A DNA stretch of 64,000 bases from Dysgonomonas mossii (GCF_004569505.1 NZ_SPPK01000004.1:1-64000); one strand, 5' to 3'. Shown: positions 1-9,259, counted from the stretch's first letter. The notes: a model not told the origin generated them from the sequence alone. Made by a program: numbers and translations.

Positions 1-1
1 G

Positions 2-91
2 CATATCGTGCGTGAAGGAGATCGCAAGGTTACTGTAGAGATAATAACTAATATCGACTATTGGAACTTTATGCCAAAAAGAGATTACTAA
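2..91 (+). CDS. C-terminal end of an unidentified protein (partial)
   Basis: An open frame enters from the left edge and stops at TAA 89-91, giving 29 residues that end in NFMPKRDY. The stretch is too short to assign to a family. It is followed after about 160 bases by a good terminator hairpin, which fits the end of a transcription unit. The start and function lie outside the window. Confidence 0.45.
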   Translation, partial: HIVREGDRKVTVEIITNIDYWNFMPKRDY

Positions 92-250
92 GTATTTCGT
101 CTTAAAGTATTGTTAATAGCTACAAAACAAATATAAGTAGAAGTAGCTTGCGGGCATTCTTTTTCTATTGTAAAATAGAAAAATGGCGAAAATAAAAAAT
201 GCTACCGATCAGATATCGGAAGCAGTGTAGTTTTGTAAAAGTTTTTGTTA

Positions 251-287
251 AACCGTGTGAGATGTGATATTTCGCGCGGTTTTTTTT
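251..287 (+). terminator. Intrinsic terminator
   Basis: AACCGTGTGAG pairs with TTCGCGCGGTT through a few G-U pairs, with a short loop, followed by an uninterrupted run of eight T. It probably ends the unit whose last gene is cut by the window edge. A 15-codon ATG frame at 183-230 lies just before it, but nothing supports it as a gene. Confidence 0.7.
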
Positions 288-467
288 ATTAATTTAGCAA
301 GATATGGAAAGAAATTATCTAGAGATTTAAAATAGTATTTGTTAGGGTGTCTTTTTCAAATTGGTCAGCCTCTATGAGATTTCTCCGCAAGGAGCATGGG
401 CAACGACCACGCTGTTATATCCTTCGGCAGGTGACGACGCAATAGCTATTTTTCTTGCATATACCAA

Positions 468-835
468 ATGGCAGACAATATAGATAATTCGCAAGTAAAA
501 ACACAATGTCAGGTCAGAGATGTGTATCGGGCGATTTATGACTTTGAATTAAACTTTCAACAATTATATGATCTTCGCCTGAATGAAGGAATGCTGCTAT
601 GTTCTCTAAATACTCAAAAATATTCATCAAATGAATTGGCTAGCGTATTGGGTCTGACTAATTCGAATACATCGAAAGTGATAAAGTCGGTCGAAAAGAA
701 AGGTACTATCCGACGTATTGTCGGCTAGGAAGATAAGCTTTTATATTGACTGATTTGGGCAAGAAAAAACTTGAATCCATAAAATGTGCTGAGTTTGATA
801 TTCCCGAAACGCTCGGGTCTATTATAAAACGATAA
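468..835 (+). pseudogene. MarR-type winged-helix regulator, frameshifted
   Basis: The first 86 codons give a helix-turn-helix pattern (SSNELASVLGLTNSNTSKVI, then KSVEKKG) typical of MarR regulators, ending at a premature TAG (726-728). The wing and C-terminal helix continue in another frame, LTDLGKKKLESI through to TAA 833-835, so one or more small indels around 725-755 split the gene. An upstream frame (346-483) overlaps the start and reads protein-like, but I cannot name it. The regulator is probably dead. It sits before the trehalose genes, and any former regulatory link to them is conjecture. Confidence 0.7.
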
Positions 836-1264
836 GATTGTGATCTTGTGATTAGCTCTTTTCTCTTTTTTCTACTATAAAACACGTCGTAAATATACAA
901 CAAAATAACTACATATTAGCAAGTTATATTTTTTAGTTAAAATCTAACTTTTATGTATTTTTATGGGTTAGACAAATTTTATTATCTTTGTAAGAGTCTT
1001 GAATACATTGAGAACGACCTTGTTTTTCTCCTCTTTAAAATCTACTTATTCGGTAGACATCTTATTTATACGGAGTTAATCCGAAATATAGCCAATATAT
1101 AATTCAGTTTTCTTAAAAGAATTTAGGTTCGTCTTTTTGGCTTCGTATGATAATTAATCAGAGGATAATAAAATTTCTATAGGTTTACTACATCCGTCTG
1201 TGTTCGAGAGAATTATTCTGTTTTTAATAATCGGACCGCCCTGCCCGATATAAACATATGTATT
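836..1264. other. Intergenic leader upstream of the trehalose genes
   Basis: This stretch has no convincing reading frame on either strand. It holds one Bacteroidota-type promoter box (983-990), which implies a long AT-rich 5' leader of about 265 bases before the otsA start. I see no riboswitch that I recognise in the leader. Confidence 0.5.
983..990 (+). promoter_or_regulatory. Bacteroidota -7 promoter box TATCTTTG
   Basis: TATCTTTG matches the TAnnTTTG -7 consensus of the Bacteroidota primary sigma factor. No clear TTTG -33 box is visible at the usual 19-22 base spacing. It is the best promoter candidate for the downstream trehalose gene pair. Confidence 0.5.
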
Positions 1265-3430
1265 ATGAAGTTGATTATTATATCCAATAGATTACCACTA
1301 AAAGTGGTGGAAGAGGAAAATGAGTACAAGGTTGTTCCCAGCCCAGGAGGCCTTTCAACCGGACTGAACTCATTAGAGACAAATATGGAAACACATTGGG
1401 TTGGTTGGACAGGAATGTATCTTGAAGATGTCGATGAACAGCAGAAAATAGACAAACAACTAACTGATCTCAACTTTCATTCGGTTAATCTTACTCCTTC
1501 ACAAATAGAAAATTATTATGAAGGATATAGTAACAGTGTAATTTGGCCGCTTTCTCATTACTTTTTCAGCAATGTTAGATACAATAATTGCTACTGGACT
1601 GTATATAAAGAAGTGAATGCTTTATTCTGTGAAAAAGCGAAGGATATAATAGAACCTGATGATATTGTTTGGATTCAGGACTATCAATTGATGCTTTTAC
1701 CTCGAATGATAAAAGAAAGAATGCCTGAAGTAAGTATTGGTTATTTCCACCATATACCATTCCCTTCTTATGAATTGTTTAGGTGCTTACCTGAAAGAAG
1801 TGACATTTTAAACGGTCTGTTGGGCGCTGACCTTGTTGCTTTTCATACGCATGGATATATGAGGCATTTTATTAGTGCTGTTTATAGAGTACTGAAATTA
1901 GATTGTAAGCTCGATGAAATTCATTTAGATGGCAGAATCGTAGATGTGGATGCTTTTCCAATGGGAATAAACTATGATATGTATCATAATGCTTTATTAA
2001 ATCCTCATATAAAGAAACAAGCAGAGAAACTACGTGGTGAGTTTGGCAACAGCAAACTTATATTATCTGTAGATAGGCTGGATTATAGCAAAGGTATTCT
2101 TATGCGTTTAAGGTGCTTTGAAGACTTCTTAGCAAACCAACCGCAATACAGAGGAAAAGTTAGTCTCATTATGATTGTAGCACCATCAAGAGACAATGTT
2201 GATATTTATGCAAAGCTGAAAGAAGATATAGACCAGAAGGTAGGAGCCATCAATGGTAAATATGCGACAGCAGGATGGCAACCAATCAATTATTTTTATA
2301 GGTCATTCGTCTTCGAAGAGATAACAGCTTTGTATCATATATCGGATATATGTCTAGTTAATCCTTTTAGGGATGGGATGAACCTTGTTGCAAAAGAGTA
2401 TATTGCAACAAAACGAGAAGGGAAAGGTGTACTCATCTTAAGTGAAATGGCCGGAGCATCTATTGAGTTATCTGATGCGCTGATAGTGAATCCAACTGAT
2501 ATAAAGGATTTAGAGAATGCTCTTCTTATAGCATTGGAAATGCCGGAAGAGGAACAAAAAGCAGCTATATCAAATATGCAAGAGATTATTTCTTCTCAAC
2601 ATGTTGGACAATGGGCTAAAGATTTTATAGATGAATTGTTTTCAGTAAAAAAGAAAAATAAAGAATTACAAAAGAAAATAATCGTACGAAAAAACTTCAA
2701 TGAAATAAAAGATGCATACCAAAAAGCTCAAAAACGTCTGATTATTTTAGACTACGATGGCACATTAGTCTCATTTCATCGCAATCCGATGAAAGCATCA
2801 CCAACGACTGAAGTTATTGATCTTTTGAAAAAAATGTGTGCTGATAGCCATAATAGAATGATAATAAGTAGTGGTAGAGATAAACAGACTCTAGAAGATT
2901 GGTTAGGACATTTGCCATTAGATATGGCAGCCGAACATGGTATGTTTTACAAAGAGAATGGTATATGGAAAAGTAAAGGGCAGAAAATAGAATGGGATCA
3001 AGAGATAATAGACATAATCAAACATACAGTAAAAAAGACTCCTCGTTCGAAACTTGAAATAAAAGAAACGGCCTTGGTCTTTCATTACCGGGATGTTGAT
3101 GTCTGGTTAGCCGAACTGCGTGTAACACAGTTGATAAATGCCTTAATAAATCCAGCATCAAGACAGAATTTACAGATAATGAAAGGAAATAAAATTGTAG
3201 AAATTAAGTCAGGCGAATTTAATAAAGGCTCAGAAGCTTTAAGGCTAATCAGTCAAAGTGAATACGATTTTGTGATGGCTATAGGGGACGATACAACTGA
3301 TGAAGAAATGTTTATGGCATTGCCGGATACGGCTATAACGATAAAAGTAGGAGACCCATCAAATGCAGCGCGGTATAATATTCCAAAACAAACTTTAAAC
3401 ATTGATTTTTTGAAAAAACTAATAAAATAA
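1265..3430 (+). CDS. otsA: Bifunctional trehalose-6-phosphate synthase/phosphatase
   Basis: This 721-residue fusion makes trehalose-6-phosphate from UDP-glucose and glucose-6-phosphate and then dephosphorylates it to trehalose, a cytoplasmic osmoprotectant. Residues 1-465 are a GT20 synthase: GGLSTGL near the start, an IQDYQLMLLP segment near 138 (HDYHL in many homologues), DRLDYSKG near 269, and NPFRDGMNLVAKEY. Residues 485-721 are a HAD-type phosphatase with the nucleophile motif LDYDGTL near 495 and GDDTTDEEMF near 674. Both halves look complete. The GH15 gene follows 11 bases downstream, so the two are probably cotranscribed. Such OtsA-OtsB fusions are known in Bacteroidota. The substrate call is firm from the family, and the osmotic role is inferred from the neighbourhood. 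Confidence 0.93.
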   Translation: MKLIIISNRLPLKVVEEENEYKVVPSPGGLSTGLNSLETNMETHWVGWTGMYLEDVDEQQKIDKQLTDLNFHSVNLTPSQIENYYEGYSNSVIWPLSHYFFSNVRYNNCYWTVYKEVNALFCEKAKDIIEPDDIVWIQDYQLMLLPRMIKERMPEVSIGYFHHIPFPSYELFRCLPERSDILNGLLGADLVAFHTHGYMRHFISAVYRVLKLDCKLDEIHLDGRIVDVDAFPMGINYDMYHNALLNPHIKKQAEKLRGEFGNSKLILSVDRLDYSKGILMRLRCFEDFLANQPQYRGKVSLIMIVAPSRDNVDIYAKLKEDIDQKVGAINGKYATAGWQPINYFYRSFVFEEITALYHISDICLVNPFRDGMNLVAKEYIATKREGKGVLILSEMAGASIELSDALIVNPTDIKDLENALLIALEMPEEEQKAAISNMQEIISSQHVGQWAKDFIDELFSVKKKNKELQKKIIVRKNFNEIKDAYQKAQKRLIILDYDGTLVSFHRNPMKASPTTEVIDLLKKMCADSHNRMIISSGRDKQTLEDWLGHLPLDMAAEHGMFYKENGIWKSKGQKIEWDQEIIDIIKHTVKKTPRSKLEIKETALVFHYRDVDVWLAELRVTQLINALINPASRQNLQIMKGNKIVEIKSGEFNKGSEALRLISQSEYDFVMAIGDDTTDEEMFMALPDTAITIKVGDPSNAARYNIPKQTLNIDFLKKLIK

Positions 3431-3441
3431 TTTAATTGCTT

Positions 3442-5235
3442 ATGGATAATCTAGATTACGGTGTAGTCGGAAATTGTAAAACTGCTGCTTTAATTTCAAA
3501 AGAAGGAAGTATCGATTGGCTTTGTTTTCCGGTATTCGATTCTCCATCTGTATTTTCTAAATTATTAGATAAAGATAAAGGCGGGAGTTTTTCATTCATT
3601 GTCTCTGATAGTTATCGTATTACACAAAATTACTTTAAAGAAACAAATATACTTTGTACTCGCTTTGCTTCTGATGAGGGCGTATTTGAAGTACTCGATT
3701 TTATGCCGAGATACAAGACCCGTGGAGACGAGTATTATATCCCTTCCGAAATCTATCGTTATATAAGACTCATTGATGGTAAACCACGTTTTAGGATAAA
3801 TTATACTCCTGTAATGAATTATGCCAGAGATTCGGTCATACACAAAAAGTTTGCCTACTTTATAAGAACATTCTCTTTAGTAGATGGAAATGATAATATC
3901 TATTTATATTCAAGTATTGATTTTGACACCATATTAAATCAAGAAGAAATTATTCTGGAGCAAGACCAGTATATGCTATTGTCGTATAGTCAAAAACTAG
4001 CGAATATAGATATCAACCGAGCCTATCTCGAATATCAGCGTACAAAGATTTACTGGTTGAACTGGAATAATCGTTCCCGAAAATTCATCGAATACAACGA
4101 CTATATCTGTCGCAGTCTGTTGGCTCTTAAACTGATGTGTTATGAGTCATCCGGAGCTATTATGGCAGCTCTTACCACCAGTATTCCGGAAACAATAGGC
4201 GAAGTTCGCAACTGGGATTATCGATTTTGCTGGATTCGTGATGCATCGATGTCTATAGAAACCCTGATAGAACTTGGGCATCATTCAACAGCGAAGCGGT
4301 TTATGTCTTTTGTGAAGGATATATTGAAGTCTAAATCAGATTCTTTACAAATTATGTATGGAATAGATGGTAGTCGTACATTAAAAGAAGAGATACTGCC
4401 ACATTTGGCAGGATATGAAAATTCCCAACCGGTAAGAATTGGAAATGCTGCATATTTCCAAAAACAAAATGACACTTTCGGCTATTTGATGGATGTTATA
4501 CATAGCTATTATTTCCGTTTTCCTGGCACATTGGGCGAGTTGGAAGAAATGTGGGAAGTTGTTAAATCGATCATCAGAACGGTTTATATTGTTTGGAGAA
4601 ATCCTGATCAGAGTATATGGGAGTTTCGTAACATCGAAAAGAATTTTGTCTTCTCGAAGGTAATGTGTTGGGTAGCTCTTGACAGAGCAATAGAGATAGC
4701 CAAACTTTTAAATCAGACTGACTATGTATCAGCATGGCAAAAAGAAGCGATGGCTATAAAAGAAGATGTGATGCAGAATGGATGGAACGATCAGATTCAG
4801 AGTTTTACTCAAGCATATGATAATACGCATATGGATTCATCATTGCTTTTGATGGAACAATATGGTTTTATAGATGCAAACGATGATCGCTATATAAAGA
4901 CAGTAAAACGTATAAAAGAAGAATTATACCATAATGGATTGATGTATCGATATAAAGTCGATGATGATTTTGGTTTGCCGTCTTCTGCTTTTACTATCTG
5001 TACTTTTTGGCTAACTCGTGCATTGTTTATGATTGGAGAGAAAGGCGAAGCCCGGAAAATATTTGATCAGTTACTGGAATATTCAAATCATCTGGGGTTG
5101 TTTAGTGAAGATTTGGATTTCGAAACCAAACGTATGCTCGGTAACTTTCCTCAAGCCTATTCTCATCTGGCGTTGATAGATACAGCTTTGCTATTCTCTG
5201 AAGAACGAAAATATATCAATTTTATTAAACCTTAA
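3442..5235 (+). CDS. Glycoside hydrolase family 15 protein (trehalase/glucoamylase-like)
   Basis: This is a 597-residue cytoplasmic protein with no signal peptide. It opens with the N-terminal beta-sandwich seen in bacterial GH15 enzymes (LDYGVVGNCKTAAL, then GSIDWLCFP) and continues into an (alpha/alpha)6 barrel carrying RNWDYRFCWIRDA near residue 255 and LGNFPQAYSHLALI near 560. GH15 members of this architecture hydrolyse alpha-glucosides, and several act on trehalose. Close coupling to the trehalose synthase suggests turnover of trehalose or a related glucan. The ATG at 3442 is preferred over the upstream TTG at 3436, because homologues start MDNLDYG. The specificity is inferred, not shown. 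Confidence 0.85.
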   Translation: MDNLDYGVVGNCKTAALISKEGSIDWLCFPVFDSPSVFSKLLDKDKGGSFSFIVSDSYRITQNYFKETNILCTRFASDEGVFEVLDFMPRYKTRGDEYYIPSEIYRYIRLIDGKPRFRINYTPVMNYARDSVIHKKFAYFIRTFSLVDGNDNIYLYSSIDFDTILNQEEIILEQDQYMLLSYSQKLANIDINRAYLEYQRTKIYWLNWNNRSRKFIEYNDYICRSLLALKLMCYESSGAIMAALTTSIPETIGEVRNWDYRFCWIRDASMSIETLIELGHHSTAKRFMSFVKDILKSKSDSLQIMYGIDGSRTLKEEILPHLAGYENSQPVRIGNAAYFQKQNDTFGYLMDVIHSYYFRFPGTLGELEEMWEVVKSIIRTVYIVWRNPDQSIWEFRNIEKNFVFSKVMCWVALDRAIEIAKLLNQTDYVSAWQKEAMAIKEDVMQNGWNDQIQSFTQAYDNTHMDSSLLLMEQYGFIDANDDRYIKTVKRIKEELYHNGLMYRYKVDDDFGLPSSAFTICTFWLTRALFMIGEKGEARKIFDQLLEYSNHLGLFSEDLDFETKRMLGNFPQAYSHLALIDTALLFSEERKYINFIKP

Positions 5236-5269
5236 GACTGAATCAGCAGAGTTTTATAAGCAATAGAAT

Positions 5270-5308
5270 AGAGGCAACGATTATCATTTACCGTCACCTC
5301 TCTTTTTA
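5270..5308 (+). terminator. Intrinsic terminator after the trehalose operon
   Basis: AGAGG and ACG pair with CGT and CCTCT across a two-base mismatch and a 12-base loop, followed by CTTTTTATTT. It lies 35 bases after the GH15 stop. Confidence 0.55.
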
Positions 5309-5557
5309 TTTATATCTTTTTCCCGATATGATGTATTTGTTTCACATTCACTAACGATTTTTAAAGGATCTTTCGAGCCTGATACGACATTTTTAATTAA
5401 GTATATGCCTTTCATTCTTCAAAATCGATGTATTCTTTGGCTCGTTCCGTTTTGGGGTTGTAAACTGTGACAGATTCCTATTGCAGGAGAAAACCAAATG
5501 CATTTAGTGAATTATTTGTACTTAAAGCGTCACTTGTGGGAGAAAATATATAAACAA

Positions 5558-5679
5558 CTTATAAAGGAACTAATTTCCCGAATATATTTTGTTATACATT
5601 TCTGATTATTAATTACATAATTCACAGCTTAACAAGCTATACCTATTTTTCAATTGTGTTCTTTATTCGAAAGACTGAC
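5558..5679. repeat. ~120-bp intergenic repeat, copy 1
   Basis: This block is about 85% identical to 8718-8836, in the same orientation, and neither copy is conserved as a reading frame. It contains ATATATTTTGTTATACATTT and, at 5613-5622, TTACATAATT, the motif that recurs in promoters of this region. Copy 2 lies upstream of the glsB-like operon. Copy 1 lies about 290 bases before the AraC-type gene with no closer gene. It is probably a duplicated promoter or regulatory segment, though a mobile-element scar remains possible. Confidence 0.7.
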
Positions 5680-5970
5680 ATTAATGGGTATTCCTCGATG
5701 TTCATGATAAAGATCAAATCTTATTGATGTCAACTCCTACAAGATTATTCAATTTAGCCGGAATAACTCATTAAATATCTGAATTTTAAATTATTTGAAA
5801 CAATAAGGCTTAATTAATTGTTTATAATAGTATAGTGTTCTTTTCTTCATTCTATATATCTACACCACTTTTCGCAGAATCTGATGTTTTTATAAGCCAA
5901 TCATAAAATGAGATTGGAATAAGAAGTTCAGTTACTCTCTTTTATCAAAAAACAAATAAATATTACCATT

Positions 5971-6540
5971 ATGAAAATATACATTAGACATATGGTAAGT
6001 CAACGATGCAAAATAGTGGTAATACAAGAGTTAAAGAAATTGGAACTCAATTATATTACCGTTGACTTAGGGATTGTTAATCTTTCCACACATCCAACAC
6101 ATGAACAAAATATCCAGCTCAAACTAGCCATGGCTAAAAGCGGATTAGAACTGATAGAAAACAGGAAGGATATAGTGATCGAGCAGATAAAAATAGCAGT
6201 CATAGAATCAATATATTATTCAGAAAATAAATTAAAGATTCCCTTTTCAACCTATCTAAGTAATAAATTAAACCTGAACTACACTTATTTATCTAATACA
6301 TTTACAGAGTCGCAAGGCTTTACAATTGCGCATTTCATCATTATGCATAAAATTGAACATGTTAAAGAACTCATTCAATACAATGAATTAACTTTTTCGG
6401 AAATTGCTTTCAAAATGCATTACAGTAGTATTGGCCATTTATCAAACCAGTTTAAGAAAATAACAGGTACTACTTTATCATTTTATAAGATGCATGGTCA
6501 AAAAAGAGAAACCAATATTGAAAACCTGTTAATTCTATAA
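5971..6540 (+). CDS. AraC-family transcriptional regulator (paralogue 1)
   Basis: This 189-residue protein has a short N-terminal domain starting MKIYIRHMVSQRC and a C-terminal AraC double helix-turn-helix (about 95-180). The recognition pattern is EIAFKMHYSSIGHLSNQFKK. It lacks the usual large cupin sensor. It is clearly paralogous to the protein encoded at 26002-26562: the N-terminus, VIEQIKIAVIE and SYLS-NLNYTYL regions align end to end. The two regulators bracket the stress-gene region, so they are good candidates for controlling it. The signal sensed is unknown. RNA-level regulation is not evident, and 430 bases lie between copy 1 of the 120-bp repeat region and the downstream gene cluster. 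Confidence 0.85.
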   Translation: MKIYIRHMVSQRCKIVVIQELKKLELNYITVDLGIVNLSTHPTHEQNIQLKLAMAKSGLELIENRKDIVIEQIKIAVIESIYYSENKLKIPFSTYLSNKLNLNYTYLSNTFTESQGFTIAHFIIMHKIEHVKELIQYNELTFSEIAFKMHYSSIGHLSNQFKKITGTTLSFYKMHGQKRETNIENLLIL

Positions 6541-6617
6541 TATTCAATTATAAACACATAAAGCAATAGGGGTATACCGCAAAATAGATAGCACTTCTAA
6601 TGTTTTAAAAAAAAATA

Positions 6618-6755
6618 TTATTTAATTTTCAAATCATCTAATCCTTTTCTGTTTTTTTCTGCTCGTTTATTAGCCTTTTCCGCTCGCTTTTCTTTCAAGT
6701 TTTTTTGAGGAGTTTTTTTATCCGCCCGGTCTTTTCCTTTATCTTCTTTTGACAT
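6618..6755 (-). CDS. Small basic protein (45 aa), paralogue 1
   Basis: A minus-strand frame runs from ATG (6755) to TAA (6618) and encodes 45 residues that are almost all Lys, Arg, Glu and Asp. It begins MSKEDKGKDRADKK and ends KNRKGLDDLKIK. It is below usual ORF cut-offs. Its reality is supported by a second copy at 16880-17014 that aligns over the full length with about seven differences, mostly conservative, and by its own divergent promoter region. The protein is predicted to be soluble, disordered or helical, without a signal peptide. A nucleic-acid-binding or chaperone-like role is possible, but no function is known to me. Confidence 0.75.
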   Translation of the reverse strand: MSKEDKGKDRADKKTPQKNLKEKRAEKANKRAEKNRKGLDDLKIK

Positions 6756-6809
6756 AACTATTAAAATATTAATTATATCCAAAGATGAGAATTATTAAAT
6801 CCAATATTA

Positions 6810-6848
6810 TTACATAAAAAGTAAAATGAGTTACATATTTTACATATT
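6810..6848. promoter_or_regulatory. Cluster of TTACATA motifs between divergent genes
   Basis: Three near-copies of the TTACATAAT motif (TTACATAAA 6810, GTTACATAT 6830, TTACATATT 6840) lie between the minus-strand small basic gene and the plus-strand aldehyde dehydrogenase. The same motif recurs before the second small basic gene. This suggests a shared regulator for the divergent promoters. Confidence 0.45.
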
Positions 6849-6940
6849 TAGTGAATGACAATTATATTCTAATATCGATAATCTGTAAAACATGTAATTA
6901 ATAAACGATTAGTTGTAATATATCTGGGGTATAAGAGAAC

Positions 6941-6948
6941 TACCTTTA
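6941..6948 (+). promoter_or_regulatory. -7 promoter box TACCTTTA
   Basis: TACCTTTA is one base from the TAnnTTTG consensus and lies 34 bases upstream of the dehydrogenase start, a normal distance. Confidence 0.45.
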
Positions 6949-6952
6949 TGAA

Positions 6953-6971
6953 CTAACACCTAATGTGTTAG
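6953..6971 (+). promoter_or_regulatory. Perfect 7-bp hairpin in the dehydrogenase 5' leader
   Basis: CTAACAC, loop CTAAT, GTGTTAG ends ten bases before the ATG at 6982. It could be an operator palindrome, or an mRNA hairpin that limits ribosome access. There is no T-run, so it is not a terminator. Confidence 0.5.
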
Positions 6972-6981
6972 ACAAATTCAT

Positions 6982-8364
6982 ATGTCAATAAAAACAGTAA
7001 ATCCAGCAACAAATGAAAAGCTGAAATCATTTGATGAAATGTCGAAAGATGAAATAGAGACTGTTATCAACCAGTCAGATATTACTTATCAGAGTTGGCG
7101 AAAAACAACTTATAAACAACGTTCGGAACTATTGCATAAAGTAGCACAAATATTACGAATAAGAAAAGAAAACCTTGCTGAACTAATCACTACCGAAATG
7201 GGGAAACTGATTGGTGAAAGTAAAGCAGAAATAGAACTTAGTGCGGATATCTTTGATTATTATGCTGAAAATGCTGAAAAATTTCTTGCGAATAAGATTT
7301 TAAGACCTAAATATGGAGAAGCATTAATACGCTACAGTCCGATAGGAGTTTTACTGGGGGTACAACCTTGGAATTTTCCATTTTATCAGGTTGCACGTTT
7401 TGCTGCCCCCAACATTATGATAGGGAATACTATTCTTTTAAAACATGCTTCTAACGTTCCTCAGTGTGGAATAGCATTGAGCGAAATATTTAAAGAAGCA
7501 GGTGCTCCACATGGATTGTATATAAACTTATTGATACCTGGCAACAAGATATCAAGGCTTCTTGCCGATGAGAGAATTAAGGGTGCTTCTCTGACTGGCA
7601 GTGAGCAGGCCGGAGCCAGTTTAGCAGAAGCTGCAGGAAAAAATATTAAAAAATCAGTCTTAGAACTTGGAGGTAGCGACCCATTTATAGTATTAGATGA
7701 TGCCAATATCGATAAAACCATTTACTGGGCAGTAATAGCCCGAATGAATAATACAGGACAGTGTTGTGTTGCTGCAAAACGTTTTATTATAATGGAGTCT
7801 GTCTATTTTGAATTTCTCAATAAGTTTAAAGCGGCTTTACTGGCCCTAAAAGTGGGGGACCCGATGGATAATGAAACGGAACTTGGGCCATTAGTAAGTG
7901 AAGAAGCTTTGACTAACTTATTAGATCAGATAAACAGATCGGTTAAAGCCGGAGCCAGAATAGAATTGGGTGGACGGCGGATAGATCGTTCCGGAGCTTA
8001 TATGGAAGCAACCATTCTTTCCGATATAAATAAGAATAATCCTGTCTATTCTCAAGAGCTATTTGGTCCTGTTGCATTATTATTTAAAGTAAGAACTGTA
8101 GAGGAAGCAATTAGTCTGGCAAATGACACTAGCTATGGGCTAGGTGCGTCAATTTTCACAAGTGATATAAGACAAGGGAAACTAATAGCTGATCAAATAG
8201 ATAGCGGAATGGTTTTTATAAATCATCCGACATGGACCCAAGCTGATTTACCATTTGGGGGAACAAAGCGATCAGGATATGGACGAGAATTATCAGAATT
8301 CGGTACTGAAGAGTTTGTCAATAAGAAATTAATCAGGACAAGCCTTTTAACCGATCCTTTTTAA
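6982..8364 (+). CDS. gabD: NAD(P)-dependent succinate-semialdehyde dehydrogenase
   Basis: This 460-residue cytoplasmic aldehyde dehydrogenase would oxidise succinate semialdehyde, or another short aldehyde, to the acid. Visible family motifs are [19 protein letters not shown], the general-base glutamate in LELGGSDP near 226, and the catalytic cysteine in [11 protein letters not shown] near 260. The length matches the short SSADH group (about 455-460 aa). It stands alone between a divergent small basic gene and a terminator, with its own promoter and a leader hairpin. No gabT or other GABA genes are adjacent, so a role in detoxifying aldehydes under stress is as likely as GABA catabolism. Confidence 0.85.
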   Translation: MSIKTVNPATNEKLKSFDEMSKDEIETVINQSDITYQSWRKTTYKQRSELLHKVAQILRIRKENLAELITTEMGKLIGESKAEIELSADIFDYYAENAEKFLANKILRPKYGEALIRYSPIGVLLGVQPWNFPFYQVARFAAPNIMIGNTILLKHASNVPQCGIALSEIFKEAGAPHGLYINLLIPGNKISRLLADERIKGASLTGSEQAGASLAEAAGKNIKKSVLELGGSDPFIVLDDANIDKTIYWAVIARMNNTGQCCVAAKRFIIMESVYFEFLNKFKAALLALKVGDPMDNETELGPLVSEEALTNLLDQINRSVKAGARIELGGRRIDRSGAYMEATILSDINKNNPVYSQELFGPVALLFKVRTVEEAISLANDTSYGLGASIFTSDIRQGKLIADQIDSGMVFINHPTWTQADLPFGGTKRSGYGRELSEFGTEEFVNKKLIRTSLLTDPF

Positions 8365-8417
8365 ACGAGGATATTCTGATAAAATTTCACTATAACCTAA
8401 TTTTAGAAATTAATAAA

Positions 8418-8454
8418 TAAAAAAGAGGATTAGTTAAAATCCTCTTTTTTATTT
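8418..8454 (+). terminator. Bidirectional intrinsic terminator
   Basis: AAAAGAGGAT pairs with ATCCTCTTTT around an eight-base loop, flanked by A-rich and T-rich tracts, just after the dehydrogenase. Confidence 0.8.
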
Positions 8455-8481
8455 ATTAACTAACTTTTTATTGTTATCCTT

Positions 8482-8703
8482 CTATAGATCGATTGTGTAA
8501 TACGATCGACAATTCAGGAAGATAAATTTGAATGTTCCTGTATAAGAAAGCTTTTGGGAAGATATGAGGATAACATTCCAATTTCCAGTAGATTCCAGGC
8601 TAGTAGCTATATTATAACCTATGACACTATTTCCTTCTGTAATTAAAGCTGTCTTCTTTTTCTGATTTGGAGACCCGATTCTCATCCTTCCATTCATATG
8701 CAA
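8482..8703 (-). pseudogene. Remnant of an SDR/NAD-epimerase family gene
   Basis: The 73-codon frame reads KKKTALITEGNSVIGYNIA, then a segment like an extended short-chain dehydrogenase after its first beta-alpha-beta unit. The glycine motif is degraded (TEGNSVIG where GATGxxG is expected), and the rest of the roughly 300-residue enzyme is absent. I read it as the decayed N-terminus of a Rossmann-fold reductase. A short free-standing protein is less likely. Confidence 0.5.
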
Positions 8704-8717
8704 AATGTATTGAATAG

Positions 8718-8836
8718 CTTATAAAGGAAATAATTTGCCTAATATATTTTGTTATACATTTTTGCTTATTAATTACATAATTCACAGATTAACAAGTCAT
8801 ATCTATTTTTCAATTGTTTTAACTATAGAAAGACAG
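8718..8836. repeat. ~120-bp intergenic repeat, copy 2
   Basis: This is the second copy of the block at 5558-5679, same orientation, with TTACATAATT at 8773-8782. It ends about 140 bases before the glsB-like gene and probably contributes to the promoter of the 8975-13298 gene run. Confidence 0.7.
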
Positions 8837-8974
8837 ATATCTGTCAGATACAATTTAAAGCATAATCTGAGTATTATGTATGAAAAAATAAAAGCATTGG
8901 CCGGATTGTCAACACCGCTATGCTCCATCACTTCCGGTTGACTGAAAATCAAATAATAATTAAAAACAAAGGAA

Positions 8975-9259
8975 ATGGAATTAGGTATCATTGGTTCAAT
9001 AGTCATTGGCGTCCTTGCAGGTTTTATAGCCGGTTACATTACAAAAGGACGTGGTTTCGGTTTAATTGTAAACCTGATAGTGGGTTTAATCGGAGCGGTC
9101 TTAGGCGGATTTCTTTTCAGCGTACTAGGTATAAATTGGGGTGGGATTGTAGGAATGCTGATTGTGTCAGTTGTCGGTGCAGTTGTCTTTTTATGGATAC
9201 TATCTTTATTTGGCGGGTATAATCGCAATAATAAGTCCGGAGGTAAATCTAACGGTTAG
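8975..9259 (+). CDS. GlsB/YeaQ/YmgE-family stress membrane protein
   Basis: This 94-residue inner-membrane protein consists almost entirely of three Gly-rich hydrophobic helices (IIGSIVIGVLAGFIAGYI, LIVNLIVGLIGAVLGGFL and a third ending in WILSLF). It matches the transglycosylase-associated protein family, whose members are induced by general or osmotic stress in many bacteria. The molecular function is unknown. It opens a same-strand run of eight genes reaching 13298. A C-terminal Asn/Lys-rich tail follows the last helix. Confidence 0.88.
   Translation: MELGIIGSIVIGVLAGFIAGYITKGRGFGLIVNLIVGLIGAVLGGFLFSVLGINWGGIVGMLIVSVVGAVVFLWILSLFGGYNRNNKSGGKSNG

Noticed and set aside
183..230. 15-codon ATG frame before the first terminator
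   Set aside because: Too short, with no homologue or ribosome-binding site to support it.
346..483. Open frame of 45 codons overlapping the MarR relic, protein-like (SLYEISPQGAWATTTLLYPS)
   Set aside because: No start codon and no recognisable family; could be another relic but evidence is too thin for a feature.
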